64,000 nucleotides of DNA from Verrucomicrobiales bacterium (GCA_002698785.1 PAAG01000059.1:310001-374000), one strand, 5' to 3'; positions 8,540-18,250 are shown, counted from the stretch's first letter. Notes: generated from the sequence alone by a model not told the origin. Program-made: numbers and translations.

Positions 8540-10036
8540 CTATCGACTACGGCCTGAGTCGCGGATCTTCTCGTAGAGGGAGGTGAGTTCTGCGACTTTC
8601 TCCGGCTCTTTTCGATACAGGTTCACCCACTCCCGCTCTTCACTCTCCAGGTTGAAGAGCTGACCTTCGGGTTTGTTTGGATCGATGTCTGTTCGATAGC
8701 GAGCACCGCCGCCCGTTTGTCCGAAGATGAGTTTCCAGGGTCCTTTTCGTATTGCCATCATTTCACGATAGGAATCCATGACCAGTGACTCACGCGCTGG
8801 AGACTTCTGCTCGCCACCAAACAGCGGTCCGTAAAAACTGAAGCTATCCTCAGCCGAGTTTTCAGGAAGATCTTTTCCAAAGAATTCGGCGAAGGTTGCG
8901 ATGGTATCAGTCAGGGCGACGAGAGAATCGTCTTCCGTTGCTGCCGGAATCTTGCCGGGCCAGCGAGCAATTAGCGGCACACGGACTCCGCCTTCGTAGG
9001 CGGTAGTTTTTTGGCCCCGAAATGGCCCATTGATCCTATGCCCCTTTACCTCCGGATAATCGATCGGTCTATATTCGAGAACTCCCCCGTTGTCGCTGGA
9101 GAAAATGACGAGGGTATTTTCCTTCAAACCATTTCGCTCAAGCGCTTTCAGCACTTCACCAATCGACCAGTCGAACTCATTCAGGAAGTCCCCGTATTTA
9201 CCGATCTCGCTTGTTCCCTAAAAGCGAGGAGCAGGAATAAGAGGACCGTGAATATTTCGGTGAGCAAAGTAGAGGAAAAACGGTTTCTCGTCCTCGTACT
9301 CGTCGAGCCAAGAGACGGTTCTCTCGGTGAGCAAGGTGCAGAGTTCATCATGTTCATACCGTGCTGAATCTCCACCCTTCTGGCCAAGATTTGCCGCCAG
9401 TCCTGAGCGAGGGCGGTTCAGATAATCAAGCTCAAAACCGTCGCGAGGATCGGGTGTGATGTAGACCGGGTCGTCCTTTTTCAATCCAAGCACCCGATGG
9501 TTCTCTATGATGAAATGCGGATACTGGCTAACATGGGGAAATCCCCAGTAGTAATCGAAGCCGAGTTCAAGAGGTCCGGGCTTCAGCTCACGATTGTAAT
9601 CAGGGCCAAGAATGTCGTCCCAGCCTTCCATACCGGGTTCACCGAAGCCGAGGTGCCATTTTCCGAGACAGGCTGTTGCGTATCCCTGCTCCTTGAATAG
9701 ATCCGCAAGAGTGTATCTATCAGGCTCGATCAAGAGTGGGTCATTTGCCCACACGGTAGATCCCCCCACCCACGTCCGCCACGCATAGCGCCCGGTCATG
9801 AGATTGTACCGTGCGGGAGTGCAGACTGAAGAGGGGGAATAGGAGTTCGTAAATCTGCGCCCCTCTTTCGCCAGCGAATCGATATTCGGAGTCGCTACCT
9901 TCGTTGCGCCGTAGCAGCCCAGATCACCGTATCCGAGGTCGTCGGCTAGAATGAAAAGGACGTTTGGCCTTTCCCCGGCACCAGCAATGCCAAAGAGGCC
10001 GAGGACCAGAAAGGAAAGAAAAATTCGGATCATCAT
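8540..10036 (-). pseudogene. Type I sulfatase interrupted by an in-frame TAG codon
   Basis: From the ATG at 10036 (signal peptide MMIRIFLSFLVLGLFGIAGA) a sulfatase reads through metal residues ADD (31-33) and the formylglycine site C72 in CTPAR, then meets TAG at 9218-9220 (codon 273). The same frame continues with family-like sequence (GTSEIGKYGDFLNEFDWSIG, then TLVIFSSDNGG) to a stop at 8540, giving 498 sense codons of typical sulfatase length. Without readthrough the pieces are 9218-10036 and a GTG-started fragment 8540-9154. No frameshift is needed; one base change from AAG or CAG explains it. It may be a true pseudogene, a polymorphism or a sequencing error. It directly follows the sugar-binding protein gene. 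Confidence 0.85.
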
Positions 10037-10041
10037 TTGCC

Positions 10042-11010
10042 CTACCACTGTTCGTTGATTCGGCTTTCGTCATCTACCGAATCTGCGTATTTGTAGTGCG
10101 AGCAGGGAATGAGGATTTTCTTTTCCACCTCTTTGCCAGCCAGATAATCGGAGAATGCTTTTACCGTACCGATTGCCATCTTCCTCGGAAATTGCTGCGG
10201 CGTATCGTAGAGCTTTTTCTCGAAAACCGCCTGCTTCCCTGCCGGAGATGCATCAAAAGCTACGACGGTAATTTCATCCCCTTTGCCAGCTTTCGTAACG
10301 GCGGCATGAGCCCCGAGAGCCGATGGGTCGTTGATGGCGAAGATTCCTGTGATATCCGGATGAGCCTGCAGGATGTCTGTCATGACAGCATAGCCCCCGT
10401 CCCTGCTCCCTTTCCCTGATAGTTCCGTGACTATCTCGATGGGGCTGTTCGCCTTCTTCAACGCCTCTTTGAAACCATCAACGCGGAGGATGCAGGAAGT
10501 AACTTCAGGTAGGGATACGACCGCTACTTTCCCCTTGTTACCGAGCGCTTCCATCATGCTTTCTCCGGCTAGAACCCCACCTTGGAAGTTGTCACTCCCA
10601 ATGTGAGAAACGACCATGTCCTTCGCTTCTTCGTCATTGACCTGAACATCGAAGGTGAAAACAGGAATACCGGCAGCATGGGCATTCTTGACTCCCTGGC
10701 CGGCGGACTTCGAATCGACGGGGTTGAGGAAAATCGCGTCATATCCCTGCGCGGCGAAGTCTGAGAGTTGGCTATTCTGCTTCGCCGGATCGAGTTCACC
10801 ACTGAGCGCGGTAAGTTCGTAGCCGTATTTTGCAGCTTCTTCTTCCATGATGTTGGCAATGAGCTTGAAGAACGGATTTGTCAGATCCATGCAGGTCATG
10901 CCAATGCGACCTTTGATCTCTGTCTTCGTCTCGGTATCAGAATCGCCACCGCACCCGGCGAAAAATGCAAAGGGAAGAAAGCAGAATGTCAGGAAGATTT
11001 TTCGTATCAT
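10042..11010 (-). CDS. Sugar ABC transporter substrate-binding lipoprotein (RbsB-like)
   Basis: 322 residues. A lipoprotein signal (FLPFAFFAGCGGD, lipobox Cys about 20) anchors it to a membrane, followed by a type I periplasmic binding fold: RIGMTCMDLTNPFFKLIANI at the N-terminus, then YDAIFLNPVDSKSAGQGV, GKVAVVSL, and ITGIFAINDPSALGAHAAV. This is the ribose/galactose-binding (Peripla_BP_4) group. Its ATPase and permease partners are probably the genes at 12038-14874, from which it is separated by an oppositely oriented PAP2 gene. The following sulfatase gene starts 5 nt downstream, suggesting that the imported sugar derives from a sulfated glycan (inference). Confidence 0.88.
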   Translation of the reverse strand: MIRKIFLTFCFLPFAFFAGCGGDSDTETKTEIKGRIGMTCMDLTNPFFKLIANIMEEEAAKYGYELTALSGELDPAKQNSQLSDFAAQGYDAIFLNPVDSKSAGQGVKNAHAAGIPVFTFDVQVNDEEAKDMVVSHIGSDNFQGGVLAGESMMEALGNKGKVAVVSLPEVTSCILRVDGFKEALKKANSPIEIVTELSGKGSRDGGYAVMTDILQAHPDITGIFAINDPSALGAHAAVTKAGKGDEITVVAFDASPAGKQAVFEKKLYDTPQQFPRKMAIGTVKAFSDYLAGKEVEKKILIPCSHYKYADSVDDESRINEQW

Positions 11011-11143
11011 AACAGCAGGCTACAGGAAAGCCGCTCAAAGATTCAACCCAAGAGTCTCGCGGCATTATGGACTCTACTGATTGTCGGGTCAGAAATTCGA
11101 CGAAGAAATGCCCAGGAACGAGTGCAATTCGTATTCATAGTCT

Positions 11144-12031
11144 ATGGAGAAGTTCTTATATGATCTTACCTGGGTGCTGCCACTCCGCAGTGATGTGGCA
11201 ACACCTGTTTTTCAGTTTTTCTCCTGGCTGGGCTACACAGCCTTTTTCCTCCTTTCTTTGCCCGTCATTTTTTGGACTCTGGGAAGAAAAATTGCGGACC
11301 ACGTCGCAATCCCGACTGTCCTAGCCGCTGTCGCGATGTACTTTCTCAAGGATCTATGTCAAGACCCTCGACCACCTGCTGAATTATCCATCGAAGGAAC
11401 GAGGCCGGACTCTTTTGGCTTCCCTAGCGGGCATACATTGATCGCGATTGTCTTTTGGTCGAGCCTCGCATTTGAGCTGAGAAAACAGTGGTTCACGATT
11501 CTCGCGGTCATCTTGATTTTCGGAATCGCGTTCAGCCGCCTTTACCTCGGCGTTCATGATGTTGAAGATGTTCTTGGCGGCCTGCTTTTCGGACTCCTGA
11601 TTCTCGGCGGATCTCGACTCGTACTTACGCCTCGAATTCAATCCACCACATCAAGATTATCGGTCGTTGGCCTGTCAGCTCTTGCTCTCGTGCCTATCAC
11701 ATCACTTCTCGTGTGGCCAAATCAGTCTCCCCCGGGTGGAATGTTTCTGCTGTCGGGTTTTCTTCCTGCATGGATTGCAGGTGCTTCATTACAGGCATGG
11801 TTCATTCCGGCCTTAAGAATTGCGGGATGGAAGATTCTTCCTGGCGCATTGCTCGGTTTCCTTCTTCTGTTCGGACTTGAATTCGGACTCAAAACTTTCT
11901 TTCGATCCGTGGAAACCCCCAAGGAACTCGCTCAGATATGTGCAGGAATTTTGTTTGGCTTCGCAGTCACTCTCGCAATTCCCGCACTTTTCCGACTACT
12001 CAAACTGGAAAAGCGAACAGTCGTGACATGA
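11144..12031 (+). CDS. PAP2-family membrane phosphatase
   Basis: 295 residues with about eight hydrophobic segments. The three phosphatase motifs are present: KDLCQDPRP (K-x6-RP) near residue 70, FPSGH near 95 and SRLYLGVHDVEDV (SR-x5-H-x3-D) near 130. Family members dephosphorylate lipid phosphates such as phosphatidic acid or undecaprenyl pyrophosphate. The C-terminal half (about 150-295) is a further set of membrane helices not needed for catalysis. It lies on the opposite strand between the two halves of the sugar ABC system, ending 6 nt before the permease gene's end. Confidence 0.85.
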   Translation: MEKFLYDLTWVLPLRSDVATPVFQFFSWLGYTAFFLLSLPVIFWTLGRKIADHVAIPTVLAAVAMYFLKDLCQDPRPPAELSIEGTRPDSFGFPSGHTLIAIVFWSSLAFELRKQWFTILAVILIFGIAFSRLYLGVHDVEDVLGGLLFGLLILGGSRLVLTPRIQSTTSRLSVVGLSALALVPITSLLVWPNQSPPGGMFLLSGFLPAWIAGASLQAWFIPALRIAGWKILPGALLGFLLLFGLEFGLKTFFRSVETPKELAQICAGILFGFAVTLAIPALFRLLKLEKRTVVT

Positions 12032-12037
12032 ATGCGA

Positions 12038-13357
12038 CTACTCAAGAAGCAACTTCACTAAGCCTCCACTTGTCCTGATTTTATCAATCAAGACAGAAAT
12101 GAGGATCACAGCTCCCAATACCACTGTCTGAGTATAGCTCTCGAAACCGAGGAGATTCATCCCGTTTTGAATTACTGAAATAATGAAGGCTCCTATCAAA
12201 GTAGCGAAAATCTTTCCCGATCCACCGGACAAACTGGTTCCTCCCACCACAACAGCCGCGATGACATATAGCTCAAACATTGTGCCCAGATTTGGGGCAC
12301 CGGAGTTCAACTGCGAAGCTTGGATGCAGCCCGCAAAACCGGCCGTCAGCCCACCCACAAAATACACGAAGATCAGCATCCATTTTACCGGGACGCCAGA
12401 AAGACGGGCCGCCTCCCTATTTCCGCCAACGGCATAAATATATCGCCCAAACCGCGTGTGAGCCATGAACAGATGGGCTGCCACGTATAGAACAACGAGA
12501 ATGACCACGGTGTTCGGAATGCCGAGCGTCTTACCCTGCCCCAGCCAGGTTAGCGATTCAGGAACCTGATAGACTGAAAACCCACCAGTGAGAATAAATG
12601 CGAGACCTCTGGCCATCATCATGATTGCAAGAGTCGCGATAAAGGGAGCCACCCTGAACCAGGCGACTAACAGCCCACCTGTCAATCCAATCAAACCGCA
12701 GGCGGAAACACCGCCAAAAAAACCTAACCAGACTACCCAAGCAGGCGCATCAAGACCACCGAGCCACTTCATGATCAACGTGCTGATGACGGCCGCAAGC
12801 GCGAGGAGGCTGCCCACTGATAAATCGATCCCACCCGTAAGGATGATTAACGTCATGCCAATCGCTATTACCGCTATGACAACGATGCGGTCCACTACAG
12901 CAACCAAGTTCCCCTTTCTCAGGAAGGCTGAGTAGATTTTCTCTTCGGGAATCACCACATTCAGATCAGAAGACTCGCTGATAATATTCTCCCATGCCGT
13001 CCATTTGGTAACATCGCCACCACCGATCAGAACGGCAGCGGGGGTCCCGACCTGTTCTAGCTCCTCCATTTTCACCACAAAATCCCTGGGGGTCCCAATC
13101 ACTTTTATCACCTTGGTAAAGCCTGCTTCCTCGAGTCGACTCGACACCATTCGGACAAAGTCGGCAGACTCGCTCCTCGCGCCTCCCACGACAACAATTC
13201 GATCGTCTTTACCGGCGGACTCAACCAAGCTCTCGACGGTAGTCTCTGCGGCACCAACCCCGATCGCACTCTCTTTCTGAATTGTCACCACGCTGAAAAA
13301 TGCGCACAGCAAAACCAGAACGAGGATCATTCCGTAGTTAGCAAAAAATTTTCTCAT
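12038..13357 (-). CDS. Sugar ABC transporter permease with inserted extracytoplasmic domain (RbsC-like)
   Basis: 439 residues, against about 320 for ribose permeases. Residues 7-25 form a first membrane helix. Residues about 30-150 are a soluble insertion with alternating strands and helices (DDRIVVVGGARSESADFVRM, PAAVLIGGGDVTKWTAWENI). From about 155 the standard permease core follows, with the BPD_transp_2 signature ILTGGIDLSVGSLLAL and GGTSLSGG near the C-terminus. The start overlaps the ATPase gene's stop by 4 nt (ATGA), so translation is coupled. The permease assignment is firm; the role of the insertion is unknown. Confidence 0.9.
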   Translation of the reverse strand: MRKFFANYGMILVLVLLCAFFSVVTIQKESAIGVGAAETTVESLVESAGKDDRIVVVGGARSESADFVRMVSSRLEEAGFTKVIKVIGTPRDFVVKMEELEQVGTPAAVLIGGGDVTKWTAWENIISESSDLNVVIPEEKIYSAFLRKGNLVAVVDRIVVIAVIAIGMTLIILTGGIDLSVGSLLALAAVISTLIMKWLGGLDAPAWVVWLGFFGGVSACGLIGLTGGLLVAWFRVAPFIATLAIMMMARGLAFILTGGFSVYQVPESLTWLGQGKTLGIPNTVVILVVLYVAAHLFMAHTRFGRYIYAVGGNREAARLSGVPVKWMLIFVYFVGGLTAGFAGCIQASQLNSGAPNLGTMFELYVIAAVVVGGTSLSGGSGKIFATLIGAFIISVIQNGMNLLGFESYTQTVVLGAVILISVLIDKIRTSGGLVKLLLE

Positions 13358-14874
13358 GTGTTTGCTTCGACAGTTTTCATGGCAAGACTGAGCACATCCT
13401 CTTGGGTCGCATTCTTTACGTCGTTGATTTCTCCCATCACGCGCCCTTCATGCATAACGAGTATGCGATCGCTCATCCCGAGAATTTCGGGCAGCTCACT
13501 GCTGACCATAATGATGGCTTTCCCTTCTGCAGCCAGTCGATTGATGAGCTGGTAGATTTCAAATTTGGCACCGACGTCAATCCCTCGGGTTGGTTCGTCG
13601 ATGATGATGATGTCAGTGTTTCTTTCGAGCCACTTTGCCAGAACGACCTTTTGCTGGTTCCCCCCAGAGAGCTCCCCTGCTCGTTGATCCGGACTGGATG
13701 CCTTAATCTTGAGATCGTTCTTGTAGCGCTCAAATGCCTTCGTCTCCTCTGACTCCTTGAGAACTGCCCCCCGACTGAATTTCCTGAGATTCGGAAGACC
13801 GAAATTTTCGCGAATGGGATGTTGAATCACCAAGCCTTCTGTCTTGCGATCTTCAGAAAGAAGACAAATTCCAGCGGCAATCGCCTTCCTTGGATTCCAG
13901 ACACTAACAGCCTTCCCATTTACAAGCACTTCGCCACTGTCTTTCGCATCGATTCCGGCGATCAGACGTACTGTTTCAGTCCGACCTGCTCCGACCAGGC
14001 CGGAGATCCCTAGCACTTCTCCGGCTCTCACCGAGAAGCTAACATCTCGCACAGTCCGCCCTCGGTTTAGATTTCGCACCTCCAGGCGCACGTTACCCTT
14101 CTCAACATTCCTTTCAGGAAACTCGGCTTCCAGAGAACGACCGACCATCATCTCTATCAACTCTTTACGGCTCGTCTCGGCGACTTTTCCTTCACCGACT
14201 TTTCGCCCATCTCGCAGCACCATCAGGCGGTCGGCGATTTCGAAAACTTCGTCGAGACGATGGCTGATGTAGATAATCCCGATGCCCTGTGCACGAAGAT
14301 CGCGCACGATTTCGAATAGCTTCTCGACTTCCCGGTCGGTCAAGACTGCTGAAGGTTCGTCCATCACCAGGATCCTTGCTTCTGTTGAAAGGGCACGGGC
14401 AATTTCTACGGCTTGTTGCTGCGCCACGGTCAGTCGGCGACATGGGGTATCCGGATCGATATCCATCCCCAGCTTGGCAAGCCAGTGTCGCGTTTCTTTC
14501 TGCTCAGCCTTTTGTTCGATCCACCCCGCCTTTGTCTTCTCGCGCCCGAGAAACATATTCTCCGAAACGGTAAGGTCGGGAATGAGGTTGAACTCCTGAT
14601 AGATGACCGCGACCCCAGCATCACGCGCAGACATCGCGGAATGAATGTTGGCAGGACACCCGCTAATCAAAATTTCTCCCGAATCCGACGAATGTGCTCC
14701 GCCGAGCATCTTGATGAGCGTACTTTTCCCTGCACCATTCTCGCCAAGCAGAGCGAGCACTTCTCCCTGCTGCAATGTCAGTGAGACATCCGCCAAGGCA
14801 TGAACGCCGGGAAACCGTTTATCGATCCCGCGCATCTCGAGGAGAGGTATGTCTGAAGGAATGGACTCTGACAT
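13354..14874 (-). CDS. Sugar ABC transporter ATP-binding protein (RbsA-like)
   Basis: 506 residues with two tandem ABC domains, as in RbsA/MglA/XylG. The first has Walker A GENGAGKST, the signature region RLTVAQQQAVEIARAL and Walker B ILVMDEPSAVL. The second has a degenerate Walker A (GLVGAGRTET), signature LSGGNQQKVVLAKWL and IIIIDEPTRGIDVGAK, the usual asymmetry of this group. The ATG at 14874 (MSESIPSD) precedes the first conserved strand; an upstream extension to 14943 is not needed. It powers import of a pentose/hexose-like sugar with the permease and the separate binding protein at 10042-11010. Confidence 0.92.
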   Translation of the reverse strand: MSESIPSDIPLLEMRGIDKRFPGVHALADVSLTLQQGEVLALLGENGAGKSTLIKMLGGAHSSDSGEILISGCPANIHSAMSARDAGVAVIYQEFNLIPDLTVSENMFLGREKTKAGWIEQKAEQKETRHWLAKLGMDIDPDTPCRRLTVAQQQAVEIARALSTEARILVMDEPSAVLTDREVEKLFEIVRDLRAQGIGIIYISHRLDEVFEIADRLMVLRDGRKVGEGKVAETSRKELIEMMVGRSLEAEFPERNVEKGNVRLEVRNLNRGRTVRDVSFSVRAGEVLGISGLVGAGRTETVRLIAGIDAKDSGEVLVNGKAVSVWNPRKAIAAGICLLSEDRKTEGLVIQHPIRENFGLPNLRKFSRGAVLKESEETKAFERYKNDLKIKASSPDQRAGELSGGNQQKVVLAKWLERNTDIIIIDEPTRGIDVGAKFEIYQLINRLAAEGKAIIMVSSELPEILGMSDRILVMHEGRVMGEINDVKNATQEDVLSLAMKTVEANT

Positions 14875-14949
14875 GCGACGATTCTTTTGTGGAAGAAGAT
14901 CGCTCGAATGGCGAGAAGAAATCCTCGCGCAATACGAACACACTCCTCC

Positions 14950-15987
14950 TCACTCCTCCAACTCACTCAGTTCGATTTCTCTTTGAATCTTCACATTTCC
15001 CTCAATGTCACGGATGCGCAGGTGTATGAGAGATTCTTTCCAATCAATTTCCACCTCTCCAAAGTTTTCTCTGTGATAAGTGGTTTCCGAGACTCGAAAT
15101 CGATTCTCCGTCGGAGTTCCCCGCAGGTGCGACTGGTTGAGGCTGCTCGATGTCAGGTCGTAAATCGGATACGGTACCAGCTCGTCATCTTTGGACAACT
15201 CGGCCCAATGTCGATCTCCGCTCAACACTAAAACGCCGTTCGCTTCTGTCTTTTTGATCAGTTTCAGGAAACGGATTCGCTCGTAGGGCAGGTTTGACCA
15301 GGTTTCCTGGCCTGACGCTTCCGCCAACAGTTGAATGCCCGTACAGATCAGGCGGACTTCTGCCGGTTTCTTGAGTTGATCTTCCAGCCACTCCCACTGC
15401 TCCTCGCCCAGCATGGTGACCGATGGATCGTAGGAAGGATAATACGGACCGCCCACTCGACGCTTCCCCTTTTTCAAGGGACCGCGGAAATAGCGGGCGT
15501 CCAAGAGGATAACCTGGGTGCGCCGACCGACAGGGCCGAAAATTCGTGAATCATACACTCCTGCCCGCTTCCTCCGAGGGGACGATTGCGGGTCTTGCCA
15601 GAATTCCACGAACTCTTTCTGCGACTCTTCCCGCATTTCAAAATCTGCACCGCCGTCATTTATGCCGTAATCGTGATCGTCCCACGTGGCCATGATGGGA
15701 CAAGTATTTCGAAGCGCCACAAAACCCGGTTTCAAACCAAGTTCCTCGTATTTCCGACGCATGACATCCATATCGGACGTGTCGCCATAAATATTGTCCC
15801 CGAGGAAGAGGAAAAGGTCCGGGTCGTGATTCACTATCACATCAAAGATCGGAACTGCTTTCTGCTGTTTGACGCACGAGCCAAACAAAATTCTGGAAAC
15901 TGGCTCCTCGTCATTGGCCCCACCGGGCGTCCACCAGAAACAGAAAACAAGCAGGAAAACGTAAATCGATCGAAACATCAAAAGCAT
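14950..15987 (-). CDS. PhoD-like metallophosphatase (secreted)
   Basis: 345 residues from the ATG at 15987, which has AGGAG at proper spacing and begins a signal peptide (MLLMFRSIYVFLLVFCFWW). It matches the PhoD phosphatase/phosphodiesterase family: ILFGSCVKQ, LFLFLGDNIYGD (metal-binding Asp/Asn), ATWDDHDYGINDGG and VLVLSGDRHWAEL. Family members use Fe/Ca sites and act on phosphate mono- or diesters outside the cytoplasm. It is shorter than classical PhoD and lacks its N-terminal beta domain, like many PVC homologues. Divergent from the PqaA-like gene at 16084, with a 96-bp shared upstream region. Confidence 0.85.
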   Translation of the reverse strand: MLLMFRSIYVFLLVFCFWWTPGGANDEEPVSRILFGSCVKQQKAVPIFDVIVNHDPDLFLFLGDNIYGDTSDMDVMRRKYEELGLKPGFVALRNTCPIMATWDDHDYGINDGGADFEMREESQKEFVEFWQDPQSSPRRKRAGVYDSRIFGPVGRRTQVILLDARYFRGPLKKGKRRVGGPYYPSYDPSVTMLGEEQWEWLEDQLKKPAEVRLICTGIQLLAEASGQETWSNLPYERIRFLKLIKKTEANGVLVLSGDRHWAELSKDDELVPYPIYDLTSSSLNQSHLRGTPTENRFRVSETTYHRENFGEVEIDWKESLIHLRIRDIEGNVKIQREIELSELEE

Positions 15988-16083
15988 GATCAGGGCTCCT
16001 ACCCGCGCATGACAATCGAAAACTCTCCCGAAAAATGGCCTGAATCCGATTGCCTCTCCGCAAATTCTCGATCTGGTGTCTAC

Positions 16084-17493
16084 ATGCCCCCAAAACTTCG
16101 AGCCCTCTTTTCGGCATCGTTGCCAGCAGTGATGTTTTTTTCTCCCCCCACTTCCGCTGAAGAAACCGATCTCGACCGCTACGTCCATGCTCCAGACGAA
16201 GCGTATGAGTTTGAACTGATGCAGACCGACTCCCATGAAGACATCACCTATCATGCGATAAAGATGGTCTCGCAGACCTGGCTTTCAGAAGAAGAGGTCG
16301 ACAAGCCGACATGGTGGCATTGGCTAAATCTCTACGTCCCCGAGAACCTAAAGAGCGAAGTCGCCCTGCTCGTCATATCGGGTGGAAGCACGAGATCTGA
16401 CCATCCTCGCGATCCTGATCAGACATTTCTCGACACTGCACTAGCCACCGGGAACGTGGTAGCGGAACTCCGTATGGTTCCTAACCAGCCACTCATCTTT
16501 CACAACGATGGGAAAGAACGGTTTGAAGATGATTTGGTCGCCTACGGCTGGGACAAGTATTTGCGCTCTGGGGAAAGCAAGTGGCTCGCTCGACTGCCCA
16601 TGACTAAGAGTGCCATACGCGGGATGGATACGACAATCGAATTTCTCTCGCAGCCAGAAGGCGGTGAGGTCTCAATTGAAAAGTTCGTCGTAGCCGGAGC
16701 CTCAAAGCGAGGATGGACGACGTGGATGACAGCCGCCGTGGACAACCGCGTGACTGCTATCGCCCCTATCGTGATCGACATGCTGAATTCCGTCCCTTCG
16801 TTTGAACACCATTTTGCCTCCTACGGAGAATATTCTCCTGCCGTAGGTGATTATGTCAGGCATGGAATCATGAACTGGCAGGGCACGCCTGAGTATGAAA
16901 AGCTGCTTTCTATCGTAGATCCGTATCACTACCGACAGCGTCTCACTCTTCCGAAGTTGATGATCAATTCCGCGGGCGACCAGTTTTTCCTTCCGGATTC
17001 GTCACGTTTCTATTTTGAAGATTTGATTGGCCCCAAGTACCTCCGTTACGTCGCGAATACAGACCACTCCCTGAAAGGAAGCGACGCTGCCCAGACGCTC
17101 GCGGCCTGGCAACATATGATTTCGTCAGGATTACCCTTACCAATCTTCGATTGGTCGATCGATTGGGAAAAGGGATCGATTCGTGTCGAATCAGAGGACA
17201 CCCCAAAAAACCTGACCCTATGGCAAGCACACAACCCAGACGCCCGAGATTTTCGACTGGAGACCATCGGCCCCGCCTGGAAAGCAAGCGAAGTCACCCT
17301 CGACTCGAATGGCGCCGGTGAATTCTTCGTCGAAGAACCGGACGAAGGTTGGACCGCCTTCTTCCTGGAAGTCGCCTATCCTCTCGGGGATTTTCCAGCT
17401 CCGTTCAAGATTACAACGGGAGTCGCAGTCGTTCCCGATACTCGTCCGTTCGAGGAGAAATTGAATGAGGTAAAGCAGAAGGTCTCCCGGTAG
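16084..17493 (+). CDS. PhoPQ-activated pathogenicity-related (PqaA-like) protein
   Basis: 469 residues from the ATG at 16084, chosen for the signal peptide (MPPKLRALFSASLPAVMFFS); the frame is open upstream to 15586 but that part lies across the divergent PhoD gene. The PF10142 family features are present: YHAIKMVSQTWLSEEEVDKPTWWHW near the N-terminus, the nucleophile-elbow segment VAGASKRGWTTWMTAA, and YHYRQRLTLPKLMINSAGDQFF. It has an alpha/beta hydrolase fold. In Salmonella PqaA is PhoPQ-controlled; in Verrucomicrobia the role is unknown and probably hydrolytic. Confidence 0.87.
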   Translation: MPPKLRALFSASLPAVMFFSPPTSAEETDLDRYVHAPDEAYEFELMQTDSHEDITYHAIKMVSQTWLSEEEVDKPTWWHWLNLYVPENLKSEVALLVISGGSTRSDHPRDPDQTFLDTALATGNVVAELRMVPNQPLIFHNDGKERFEDDLVAYGWDKYLRSGESKWLARLPMTKSAIRGMDTTIEFLSQPEGGEVSIEKFVVAGASKRGWTTWMTAAVDNRVTAIAPIVIDMLNSVPSFEHHFASYGEYSPAVGDYVRHGIMNWQGTPEYEKLLSIVDPYHYRQRLTLPKLMINSAGDQFFLPDSSRFYFEDLIGPKYLRYVANTDHSLKGSDAAQTLAAWQHMISSGLPLPIFDWSIDWEKGSIRVESEDTPKNLTLWQAHNPDARDFRLETIGPAWKASEVTLDSNGAGEFFVEEPDEGWTAFFLEVAYPLGDFPAPFKITTGVAVVPDTRPFEEKLNEVKQKVSR

Positions 17494-17500
17494 GTCTGAA

Positions 17501-18250
17501 CTATTCTGGCTTTTTCAAATGCGCAGCCAGCTCGGGTACTTTTTCAGAGAGTTCCCGAACGATTAGATCTGCGATGGCTCTAGCGCCTGCCTCGTTGAAG
17601 TGTGTAATGTCTCCCTCTTTGGGATTGAAGGCAGCACTTTTCTCGGGGCCAATCTGGTTGTGATATTCTACACTTAATGAGTACAGGTCGATGAAAGGGA
17701 CGTCCATTTTCTCGGCAACGGCTTTGGCTGCCTCCGACCATTCTCTCAACGGAAGTGTAACCTTTTCTCCTTCAGTAGGCACATACCCCGGTACTTGCTC
17801 CACCCGTATCTTTCCCTCCTTGGTGAAGTCCCTCCGTGTAACTGAACTTAAGATGATGGGTTCTGTGCTCATCTCTCGTGCCTTTGTGACGTAGTATTCC
17901 AGCCACTCCCGATAGGTGGTATTTGGGTCGGTCTCTCTTTTCGGTCCTTTGCCAGGTTGACCATTGTGCCCAAACTGAATGAAAAGATAATCCGGCTTCA
18001 AGACGAGAACGGGGTCAAACCTCCCCTCGTCATGAAAACTCTTAGAGCTTCGCCCACCAGCTGCGAAGTTCTCTACCGTAATGGTGTTATCAAAACTCTC
18101 CGCGAATGCCTTCCCCCACCCGGCTCGGTCTGTGACCGTCGAGTCCCCTATCAAAGCAACGACGGTCTGAGAGTGTTTGACGGCTTCTTGCGCTGGGAGG
18201 TCGGATAAAATGGAAAAAAACAGGAAGACGCTAGTAAGATAACGAATCAT
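17501..18250 (-). CDS. SGNH hydrolase, rhamnogalacturonan acetylesterase-like
   Basis: 249 residues with a signal peptide (about 1-20). SGNH blocks: GDSTVTD (nucleophile Ser), GGRSSKSF (oxyanion Gly), FGHN (Asn), and DITHFNEAGA (catalytic Asp/His). This pattern matches rhamnogalacturonan acetylesterases (CE12), which remove acetyl groups from pectin side regions. The ATG at 18250 begins the signal peptide. It converges with the PqaA-like gene (7 nt apart) and is divergent from the AraC-type regulator at 18572, which may control it (inference). Confidence 0.85.
   Translation of the reverse strand: MIRYLTSVFLFFSILSDLPAQEAVKHSQTVVALIGDSTVTDRAGWGKAFAESFDNTITVENFAAGGRSSKSFHDEGRFDPVLVLKPDYLFIQFGHNGQPGKGPKRETDPNTTYREWLEYYVTKAREMSTEPIILSSVTRRDFTKEGKIRVEQVPGYVPTEGEKVTLPLREWSEAAKAVAEKMDVPFIDLYSLSVEYHNQIGPEKSAAFNPKEGDITHFNEAGARAIADLIVRELSEKVPELAAHLKKPE

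Noticed and set aside
8540-10036. Genome-wide recoding of TAG to an amino acid as the reason for the split sulfatase
   Set aside because: Several other genes in the window end at TAG in the normal place, so the codon is a working stop.
15586-16083. Upstream extension of the PqaA-like gene
   Set aside because: The frame is open but lies antisense to the PhoD-like gene; the signal peptide begins at 16084.
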